From Deltaproteobacteria bacterium (lineage in GTDB: Bacteria; Desulfobacterota; Desulfobacteria; Desulfobacterales; SURF-15): a DNA stretch of 20,185 nt. Positions 6,365-12,598 of this stretch are shown piece after piece. Numbering within the stretch: the first letter of the stretch is position 1; each line of letters opens with the position of its first letter. The DNA lies in assembly GCA_024644775.1 (NCBI GenBank), contig JAHEHB010000040.1:1-20185 (forward strand). Reading direction: 5' to 3'. A model generated the notes under the pieces. It was not told where the DNA came from. It worked only from the letters and a program-made list of their open reading frames with translations, and did not search any database. The position numbers were made by a program, and so were the translations under genes.

Positions 6365-9151
6365 TTAAGTTATAGAGGCATGACCATCTGATCTTTGAAT
6401 TATCTCTCTTTCCGGAAACCAGTGAGGATAGGTCGTTTTCATGATTTCGTAAACATCAATCATAAGCGTGGTGTGCTCGCCAACAATAGCGGATCCCAAA
6501 ATACCCGATTGTTTAAGCATTGTTTCATCAACAGTTACCTGCACCTCTACGGCATCCACCGGTCCCGTTGCTAAAAGCCCTACTTCTCGATCTGCAATAA
6601 GAAATACGATAACAACAACCTCGTCCTTGTCTGCTAACGGTTTCACATCCGCTGCTTCTTCTAAGGCTGATAAAGGTAGCGATCCACCACGATACTGGAT
6701 CACTCGCTTTCCCCCAATATCCTCAATATCACTTCGTTTTATTTTTTCAATCCGCTGAACGAGATCCAATGGTACCGCAAATTGTTGATCTTCGGCATTT
6801 CGAAATATCAGCAACGATCGAATATCTTCTTTTTTCGTTCTATACTCTTCGCGGGCCACCGCCTCTGCTCTGTCAGTCCCTTCTACGGAAATTAGGTCGG
6901 CCATTTGGGCCAGACCCATCACGTCTAGTATCAGTGCGACGCGGCCGTCTCCCATAATGGTTGCACCGGCATATCCTTTACAGTGGCTAAGGTGGCGCCC
7001 TAATGGTTTGACAACGATCTCCTCAGAATCAAGTAAGACATCTACGACAAGTCCATACTTAAGAGCCCCGGTGGATACCACCACTATATTTACCGCGCTT
7101 TGGGCACGAAACCGTCTGTCTCCACCGGAACGCCGGTCAGTCCATGTCTCTGATTGGTCCTCAACTAGTTTTATGTGTTCTTTCTTAAGATCATTCTTCT
7201 TAAACGCCGGCATATTTTTTGACCGCCTGTCGGCGATCTTGTTACGGCGATCCGGTTTTCTTTCTCCAGTTTCAGGATCGACATATGTCTTTTCCATACC
7301 AAGGACATCTGCGAGGCTTATCAGGGGCAGCAAATGCCCTCTTAAACGAACCACTTCTGCATCACCGACCTTTTCCACTCTCTCCTTTACCTGGGATGCT
7401 GGAATCCGAAGCAGCTCATCCATATTTACCTGCGGTATCGCGAACCGTTCTCCGCCAGTGGATACGAGCTGACTGGGAATAATGGCAAGTGTCAGGGGAA
7501 GCTTTATACGAATGGTTGCGCCCTGGCCAGCCTGAGAGTCGATATCGACGACGCCACCGAGCGTATCCAAATTGGTTTTAACCACATCCATTCCAACGCC
7601 CCTTCCGGACACGTCGGTTATCTGCCGGGCAGTGGAAAATCCCGGCAAAAAAATTAAATTCATTTTTTCTTTTTCAGACATCAACTCGACACGATCGTTA
7701 GGGATAAGGCCTTTTGCAATTGCCGCGGAAGCAACCTTATTCCCATCAATCCCTTTACCGTCATCGGTAATCTCAATGTTAACTTGTCCCGCCTCATGGT
7801 ATGCCTTCAGCAGTAACTGTCCAACAGGGGGTTTTCCCGCTTTTTTTCGCTCCTCTCGGGTCTCGATGCCGTGATCGACCGAGTTTCTGACCAAATGCGT
7901 GAGTGGATCGCTAATCGCTTCGATAATGGTTTTGTCCAGCTCAACATCTTTTCCATCGAGGGTAAGTTCCACCTGCTTACCCAAACTCCCAGCCAAGTCT
8001 CTCACGACTCGCGGGAATTTATTGAACACGCTTCCAATGGGCTGCATCCGGGTAAGCATGATGGCTTCCTGTAGTTCGGTCGTAATTAGATCGAGCCGCT
8101 GTCCGGAAATTTCGGTCGTACGTGTATCTTTAGATGCGATGGATTGAAGTAATTGGTTTCTTCCAAGCACCAACTCACCTGCCAGATTCATCAAGGAATC
8201 TAAGAGACCTACACTCACTCGAAGACTGGTTTCCGTTGTCGCTGTTGTCTTCTTTTCCTCCTCCGCCGTTCTTTCAGCAGACGCTGTCTCAATCTGCGGG
8301 GGAGAATTTTTCGGCTCTGCCGACAATTTGTTTTTCAAAGGTGTAGGATCATCCAAAGCCGGCTTGCCCAAAGGTCTGACGGTCATATCTCCGGCAAGCT
8401 CAGAGATATATTTTTCATCCACTTCAACCAGGCCACTAATCATATCTTGGTCTAAGATACTCGCCAACAGAACAATAAAAGGAAGCCGATTGTAAATTTT
8501 ATCATCTTCAAGGAAGCCTACTGCTTCGATATCAACCCTACAATCCAAGATCGTTCCCCCTTTTATGAGTTCGCTGATGAGGTTTAAGGGGGTTTTATTC
8601 TTTTTATGAACATCATGAATCAAATCAAACTCGACAATATAGATATGTTTTCCTTCTTTCTCAGCACGGGAAATATCGTATTCAGACACTTTAAAAAAAT
8701 TTTTATCATCTCGAAGGCCTATCTCTACAACTTTTGAAACACTCTCTTTTTCCTCCTCCGGGAGACAACCCAATGCAATAACGGTTAGCGCCTGGATATG
8801 GCTCGATATATCGGCATCGTTACTTGTGCTCGCATTGCTAAGCAAATCCCGAAGAGTATCCGATGATATCAGAAGTTGATTGACAATATCGGGAGCCGGC
8901 ACCAACTCTTGACTTCTAATCATTCCAAGTACATTTTCCATTTTGTGGGAAAGCTCTTTGATGTTGAAGAGTCCCATAAAACCTGCACCACCTTTAATGG
9001 AGTGCGCAGCCCGAAATACCTTATTTACCAATTCTTCATCAATATCAGGGCCGCCCGCTTCAATAGCCAATAAGTCATTTTCAATATCCCCCAAATGCTC
9101 TAAGGATTCCTCTACATAAAGCGCAAGATTTTCGTCAGTTTGGATGATCAT
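6365..9151 (-). CDS. cheA: Chemotaxis histidine kinase CheA with two CheW domains
   Basis: The 928-residue kinase (from the chosen start) is longer than the typical CheA of about 650-700. Residues 4-105 are the P1 Hpt domain with phosphorylated H50 (A-A-H-S-I-K-G-G-A-G-F-M-G). Residues about 140-255 are an alpha/beta region where a P2 domain would lie. Residues about 256-308 are a low-complexity linker, about 309-370 P3 dimerisation, and about 371-552 the ATPase with N423 (N box) and D463-D-G-K-G (G1). A first CheW domain starts near 555 but is interrupted at about 620-686 by an insert rich in D-R-R motifs, then resumes to about 755. A second CheW domain covers about 777-910. ATG 9151 is preferred over ATG 9190 because GGAG lies 6 nt upstream of it and the longer form would translate repeat sequence. 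CheA would phosphorylate CheY and CheB. It lies 90 nt after the STAS gene. Confidence 0.95.
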   Translation of the reverse strand: MIIQTDENLALYVEESLEHLGDIENDLLAIEAGGPDIDEELVNKVFRAAHSIKGGAGFMGLFNIKELSHKMENVLGMIRSQELVPAPDIVNQLLISSDTLRDLLSNASTSNDADISSHIQALTVIALGCLPEEEKESVSKVVEIGLRDDKNFFKVSEYDISRAEKEGKHIYIVEFDLIHDVHKKNKTPLNLISELIKGGTILDCRVDIEAVGFLEDDKIYNRLPFIVLLASILDQDMISGLVEVDEKYISELAGDMTVRPLGKPALDDPTPLKNKLSAEPKNSPPQIETASAERTAEEEKKTTATTETSLRVSVGLLDSLMNLAGELVLGRNQLLQSIASKDTRTTEISGQRLDLITTELQEAIMLTRMQPIGSVFNKFPRVVRDLAGSLGKQVELTLDGKDVELDKTIIEAISDPLTHLVRNSVDHGIETREERKKAGKPPVGQLLLKAYHEAGQVNIEITDDGKGIDGNKVASAAIAKGLIPNDRVELMSEKEKMNLIFLPGFSTARQITDVSGRGVGMDVVKTNLDTLGGVVDIDSQAGQGATIRIKLPLTLAIIPSQLVSTGGERFAIPQVNMDELLRIPASQVKERVEKVGDAEVVRLRGHLLPLISLADVLGMEKTYVDPETGERKPDRRNKIADRRSKNMPAFKKNDLKKEHIKLVEDQSETWTDRRSGGDRRFRAQSAVNIVVVSTGALKYGLVVDVLLDSEEIVVKPLGRHLSHCKGYAGATIMGDGRVALILDVMGLAQMADLISVEGTDRAEAVAREEYRTKKEDIRSLLIFRNAEDQQFAVPLDLVQRIEKIKRSDIEDIGGKRVIQYRGGSLPLSALEEAADVKPLADKDEVVVIVFLIADREVGLLATGPVDAVEVQVTVDETMLKQSGILGSAIVGEHTTLMIDVYEIMKTTYPHWFPEREIIQRSDGHASIT

Positions 9152-9157
9152 TATATT

Positions 9158-9161
9158 CTCC
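9158..9161 (-). promoter_or_regulatory. Ribosome binding site fixing the cheA start
   Basis: GGAG on the - strand, 6 nt before the ATG at 9151. No comparable motif lies upstream of the alternative ATG at 9190, and the 13 extra residues of the longer form do not look like CheA P1. This decides the start. Confidence 0.65.
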
Positions 9162-9207
9162 ATTGCTATTGGTAATTTGTCACAGGTCATTGGTAGTTTG
9201 TTGGTTT
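9159..9207 (-). repeat. Degenerate heptamer array upstream of cheA
   Basis: Read on the - strand, seven consecutive 7-nt units share a CAA/CCAAT-like pattern, including CAAACTA, CCAATGA, CAAATTA and CCAATAG. Within it a 13-nt direct repeat, ATTGGTARTTTGT on the + strand, occurs at 9168-9180 and 9189-9201, 21 nt (three heptads) apart. The array resembles the short tandemly repeated heptamers known from cyanobacterial intergenic DNA, but the copies here are diverged. Confidence 0.55.
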
Positions 9208-9237
9208 GAGGTTCTTATCCCAATGCCTACAAACCAA
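9201..9237. repeat. Inverted repeat between the STAS gene and cheA
   Basis: TTGGTTTG at 9201-9208 pairs perfectly with CAAACCAA at 9230-9237 around a 21-nt loop. In the transcript this could form a small hairpin in the 90-nt leader before cheA. There is no U-tract after it on the - strand, so it is not a typical terminator. Confidence 0.4.
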
Positions 9238-9241
9238 TGAA

Positions 9242-9592
9242 TCAACCGATAGCTGGATGTACTTCGAAGTGCTGATCCAACCGCATGGTTTGAAAAAGCC
9301 GAAAAATATCTTCAGATGCTTTGATAATTTTTAACTTCCCTCCGATATTTTTCAGGGAATTGTGGGTAGCGATCACGACTCCTAAGCCAACCGAATCGAG
9401 AGCTTCAACACCGGAAAGATCGAGAATCAACTCCTTAATTCCTTTATTTACGGAATTTAAAAGCTTGTTTCTAAAATCATCCGCCATGGAGGCAACAATG
9501 TCCTTACCGGGTTTAATCACATTTGTTGTTGATTTTTTTTTGCCGGCTGATTTTGGACTTGTTTTTATCGTTTTTTTCTTGGCTGGCGGCAT
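9242..9592 (-). CDS. STAS-domain protein, anti-sigma-factor-antagonist-like
   Basis: The 116-residue protein starts with a Lys/Ser/Thr-rich segment (residues 1-24, nine Lys) that is probably disordered. A STAS domain follows at about 25-113. The diagnostic L-D-S-V-G-L-G-V-V places S67 at the position of the phosphorylated serine in SpoIIAA/RsbV, so regulation by an RsbW-like kinase and a PP2C phosphatase is plausible. Both such genes lie upstream in the same strand block. STAS proteins of this class bind an anti-sigma or other HATPase partner when unphosphorylated. Its position between a chemoreceptor gene and cheA suggests a link to motility, but no sigma factor is in the window, so the final target is unknown. 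GGGAGGAAGAG directly before the ATG is a strong ribosome binding site. It could also be a STAS protein with another role, as in CheA-linked modules. Confidence 0.85.
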   Translation of the reverse strand: MPPAKKKTIKTSPKSAGKKKSTTNVIKPGKDIVASMADDFRNKLLNSVNKGIKELILDLSGVEALDSVGLGVVIATHNSLKNIGGKLKIIKASEDIFRLFQTMRLDQHFEVHPAIG

Positions 9593-9631
9593 CTCTTCCT
9601 CCCATCAATCCCCGATTCCGTTAAAGGGTTT

Positions 9632-11920
9632 TTATACTTTAAATCTTTCAACCAAACCTGTTAGTTGTTTGGCTAGCGTTGAAAGTTCCTGAGCACTCAA
9701 GTTCACTTGAGAGCTGCTGGTTGCAATCTCATTGGCTGACAGGTTCACTTCGGCAATATCTTTTGCGATTTCTCCACTCACAGTGGTGCTCTGCGCGACG
9801 TTATCTGTGACCTCCTGGATTCCTTTAGATGCTTCAGCGACATTGCTGGCAATCTCTTGGGTCGTTACAGATTGCTCCTCAACAGCCGTTGCAATCGTTG
9901 ATACAATCTCATTAACCTCATTGATCACTTTGGGGATTTGATCAATATCAGAGACTGCGGTTGCAGTCGATTCCTGGATACCTTCAATCCGTTTCTTTAT
10001 TTCTCCGGTCGCCTCTGCTGTCTGTCTGGCAAGTTCTTTAATTTCATTGGCTACGACCGCGAATCCCTTACCGGCTTCTCCGGCTCGTGCCGCCTCAATG
10101 GTTGCGTTCAGCGCCAAAAGGTTGGTTTGCTCGGAAATCTCCGTAATCGTCTCCGTCACTTTGCTGATTTCCTGGGCCGCTTTGCCAAGTTGTCCCACAT
10201 GTTCAGCAGAACTCTGTGCTTGTTCAGCCGCCCCACCGGTGATCGTTCGAGCTTTTTCCGAATTTTGAGCAATCTCATTAATCGTCACTGCCATCTGCTC
10301 TGCGGACATCGCAACGGTGCTGGTATTAACAGAAGCCTGTTCAACCGCAGCAGCAACCGTTGTCATATTAGAGCTCATCTCCTCCGCAGCGCTGGCCACA
10401 TTATTGGAGCTTACGGAAGTCTGCTCTGCGCCGGCAGACATTTTCTGTGAAATCTCAGAAAGCTGGTGTGTGGAAGAAGACAGGGTATCCATGCCGTTGG
10501 CGACTTCCTTAAACATCCGACTTAGATTGGCGGTCATGTTATTTAAGGCTTCAGCCAACACCCCAATCTCATCTTTCTGATTGATATCAATTTGTTGAGT
10601 AAAATCGCCTTCGGATAATTTCTTCGCAAATTCGACACCCTTTGCTAAAGGTTTAATGATATTCGTTCGGGCAAAGTAAATCGTCCCCGACAAAACAATC
10701 CCAAGAACAATCAGGGTAACGGCTGCAATCAGACCCATCACCTTTTTGATATTTTCCTGGATTTCTTGCTTCTTTAATCCTATCTGGTTTTCCATAGCGA
10801 CTGTAGCTGCTTGCATTTTACTGTCGATTTCTTTTTTTCTTCCCTCGACCATGGTATCGATGTCATCAATATAGAGCCCGGTTCCGATAACCCAGTTCCA
10901 ATTTTTAAACAATTTCACATAAGACAACTTGGGTTGCGGTTTTTCTGCACCATATTTCGGCCAATAATAATCGACAAAACCTTCGGCCTTTTCGCTACAA
11001 ACCTTGGCCATCTCAATAAACAATTTTTTACCCTTCGGATCCTTGAAATCCGACAAATCTTTACCATTTAATTTCGGCTTATAGGGATGCATCACCATTT
11101 TTGGATGCATATCATTAATCCAGAAATAATCCTTGTTATCGGGACCAAACCGTAAGGCTTGAATTATTGCAGCGGAATCGAATTTTAATTTGGATTCCGC
11201 AACTTCCAAATATACACCGGACCCGATAATCCATCCCCATGGTTTGAATAGTTTAACAAAGGACAGTTTCGGTTGGGGCGTGTCTGCGCCATATTTCGGC
11301 CAATAATAATCGACGAACCCCTCATTTTTCTCACGACAAACCGCTGCGAATTCTACGAAAAGTTTCTTTCCGTTGGGATCTTTAAAATCTGAGAGATCTT
11401 TTCCATTTAACTTCGGTTTATAGGGGTGCATCACCATATTGGGATGCATATCGTTTACCCAAAAATAATCCTTATTCTCCGGTCCGTATCGAAGGGCCTC
11501 AATGATCTTCACTGCTTTATCTTTCTTTTCTTCGAGATCTAAATTTTCTTCCTTTTCAACTGATTCCAATACGCCATAAGCTGTGTTTACAGCATTTTTA
11601 AGCAAGTCTGCATAAACATCCTTTAGTTTTTCGACATTGTGTGCATCCTCATAAGCCTTGTTTAGCACCCCCATTGTGGTTTGCACCTGAGATTTAAGAT
11701 ATTCTTTTTTTTGAGATAATAGCTCAGTACGAAACGCCTCAAGTTGCGTTTCTCCATCTTCTTTCATCCGCTGAATGTTCTGGTTACCCAGGTTTTGTAT
11801 TTGAACAACCGCTAAATCTCCATTCTTCCCGATTTGGAAAACGGCTAAAGACCCCACCGTCAAGGACGTAACCAACAGGGCAGCGATTAACAACAAAACA
11901 AGTTTTAAATTGATTTTCAT
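9632..11920 (-). CDS. Methyl-accepting chemotaxis protein with tandem Cache sensors
   Basis: The chemoreceptor has 762 residues from the chosen ATG. A first membrane segment lies at about 6-28, an extracytoplasmic region at 29-394 and a second membrane segment at about 395-416. Then come HAMP (about 417-470) and the methyl-accepting signalling domain, with its hairpin tip at about 594-631 ([18 protein letters not shown]). The outer region has a helical part (about 35-135) followed by two copies of an sCache_2-like domain (about 139-240 and 252-353), carrying D-Y-F-W-[VI]-N-D-M-H-P and [10 protein letters not shown]. The family often senses small carboxylates; the ligand here is not known. The C-terminus (V-E-R-F-K-V) lacks a CheR-tethering pentapeptide. 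ATG 11920 is chosen over TTG 11962 because AGGAA lies 10 nt upstream and the signal-anchor then begins at once. Confidence 0.95.
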   Translation of the reverse strand: MKINLKLVLLLIAALLVTSLTVGSLAVFQIGKNGDLAVVQIQNLGNQNIQRMKEDGETQLEAFRTELLSQKKEYLKSQVQTTMGVLNKAYEDAHNVEKLKDVYADLLKNAVNTAYGVLESVEKEENLDLEEKKDKAVKIIEALRYGPENKDYFWVNDMHPNMVMHPYKPKLNGKDLSDFKDPNGKKLFVEFAAVCREKNEGFVDYYWPKYGADTPQPKLSFVKLFKPWGWIIGSGVYLEVAESKLKFDSAAIIQALRFGPDNKDYFWINDMHPKMVMHPYKPKLNGKDLSDFKDPKGKKLFIEMAKVCSEKAEGFVDYYWPKYGAEKPQPKLSYVKLFKNWNWVIGTGLYIDDIDTMVEGRKKEIDSKMQAATVAMENQIGLKKQEIQENIKKVMGLIAAVTLIVLGIVLSGTIYFARTNIIKPLAKGVEFAKKLSEGDFTQQIDINQKDEIGVLAEALNNMTANLSRMFKEVANGMDTLSSSTHQLSEISQKMSAGAEQTSVSSNNVASAAEEMSSNMTTVAAAVEQASVNTSTVAMSAEQMAVTINEIAQNSEKARTITGGAAEQAQSSAEHVGQLGKAAQEISKVTETITEISEQTNLLALNATIEAARAGEAGKGFAVVANEIKELARQTAEATGEIKKRIEGIQESTATAVSDIDQIPKVINEVNEIVSTIATAVEEQSVTTQEIASNVAEASKGIQEVTDNVAQSTTVSGEIAKDIAEVNLSANEIATSSSQVNLSAQELSTLAKQLTGLVERFKV
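10862..11506 (-). repeat. Internal duplication of the Cache sensor domain
   Basis: The two halves, 11201-11506 and 10862-11167, have a period of 339 nt (113 residues). By hand alignment they share roughly 80 of 102 amino acids. The longest identical block is 20 residues, from the second M of the MHP-x-MVMHPY motif to D-F-K-D-P. The DNA copies differ at many third codon positions. The strong protein conservation over diverged DNA suggests that both sensors are under selection. Confidence 0.9.
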
Positions 11921-11982
11921 TTTGTAAAATTTCCTATGATAGGGTGACCATTTATCGATCAAAATCAGTTTTTATTAGTCTA

Positions 11983-12008
11983 TATTCGGCAATTCATTTG
12001 AAAAGTTA
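11983..12008 (-). promoter_or_regulatory. Possible sigma-28 (FliA) promoter of the chemoreceptor-che operon
   Basis: On the - strand, TAACTTTT (12001-12008) lies 10 nt before GCCGAATA (11983-11990). The E. coli FliA consensus is TAAAGTTT, 11 nt, GCCGATAA, so each half matches at six of eight positions and the spacer is one short. The -10 element sits about 60 nt before the receptor ATG. Sigma-28 control is normal for receptor and che genes, which supports the idea, but the match is imperfect. Confidence 0.4.
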
Positions 12009-12181
12009 AATTAAATTCGAGGTGGTAACTGCTTCAATTTGTGATAAACTTTTAATCAAAAAAGGATATTTAAGGATTGGTACCATTGTTGAAAATGTGA
12101 CGGCTTATCCGAATAATTCTATTGGAGTGTAAAAGCAATTTTTCAGCGTATGAAGAAAAGGCTACGTTGAAACCGGTTGCT

Positions 12182-12194
12182 CAATGTCACATTG
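12182..12194. promoter_or_regulatory. 13-nt perfect palindrome, possible operator
   Basis: CAATGT and ACATTG flank a single central base. It lies in the gap about 265 nt upstream of the chemoreceptor ATG and 75 nt after hpt. It could be a dimeric regulator site or a chance palindrome; no known operator is recognised. Confidence 0.25.
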
Positions 12195-12268
12195 CACTGG
12201 CAATAGCGCTAACCGATTAGGCGATGGCGTATTTGTCATTGGTGAAAGAACTCTCGCGTTTATCCAGT

Positions 12269-12598
12269 CTATGAAATCTTAAGCTGTTCGGTCGAATCTT
12301 CGAGTTGGCCCAACAATTCTCTGATTTTCATAGCCGCTTCCGGAGCGCCAACTAGGTTCTTATCCCGGGCGTTCATTTCGACGGCCATGGCGAGATCGGC
12401 GAATTCTTTGAGTCCTAAATTTATAGCGGCTCCTTTTATGGAGTGCGCCGCTTCAAGAACTCCATCAGAGTTTGCTTCTTTAAGACCTGCTTCTAGTCGA
12501 TCTATATCCGAAAGACTGACCTCCACAAATAAGTCGAGCATCTCAAAATATTCATTTTCTTCTAATCCCAAATTGCTCGCTAATGCCTTATAGTCCAT
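12269..12598 (-). CDS. Stand-alone Hpt phosphotransfer protein
   Basis: This 109-residue helical protein contains H52 in the motif A-A-H-S-I-K-G-A-A-I-N-L-G, the phosphorylated histidine of Hpt domains, and nothing else. Hpt proteins move phosphoryl groups between receiver domains. Both hybrid kinases in this cluster end in a receiver and lack their own Hpt domain, so this protein is a natural partner for either or both. Its first 11 nt overlap the end of the second hybrid kinase gene in a different frame, which suggests translational coupling. Possible downstream acceptors are the REC-PP2C phosphatase or CheY. It ends the upstream part of the cluster before the long gap. Confidence 0.93.
   Translation of the reverse strand: MDYKALASNLGLEENEYFEMLDLFVEVSLSDIDRLEAGLKEANSDGVLEAAHSIKGAAINLGLKEFADLAMAVEMNARDKNLVGAPEAAMKIRELLGQLEDSTEQLKIS

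Larger units (their letters stand above)
11921..12268. other. Longest non-coding gap in the leftward cluster
   Basis: This stretch of about 350 nt separates the hpt gene from the chemoreceptor gene and is the only long gap in the - strand block. It holds a possible sigma-28 promoter near the receptor, a 13-nt perfect palindrome, and a CCAATGACAAAT element (12231-12242, - strand) resembling the heptad arrays before cheA and cheB. Stop codons interrupt all frames checked by eye, and no tRNA-like or attachment-site structure was seen. The gap probably divides the block into two transcription units. Confidence 0.6.

Noticed and set aside
6468..8346. Many open frames on the + strand opposite cheA
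   Set aside because: They are compositional shadows of the cheA coding strand. They lack ribosome binding sites and family motifs, and they fully overlap a confident gene.
9152..9190. Longer cheA start at ATG 9190
   Set aside because: It would translate 13 residues from the heptad repeat, lacks a ribosome binding site and does not resemble the CheA P1 N-terminus. ATG 9151 has GGAG at 6 nt.
11921..11962. TTG start at 11962 for the chemoreceptor
   Set aside because: The ATG at 11920 has a ribosome binding site and begins directly before the first membrane segment. The extra 14 residues are not signal-like.
12060..12268. Possible remnant of a transposase or other gene on the + strand between hpt and the chemoreceptor gene
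   Set aside because: Short open stretches can be read, but stops interrupt every frame and no family motif is convincing. No terminal inverted repeats were seen.
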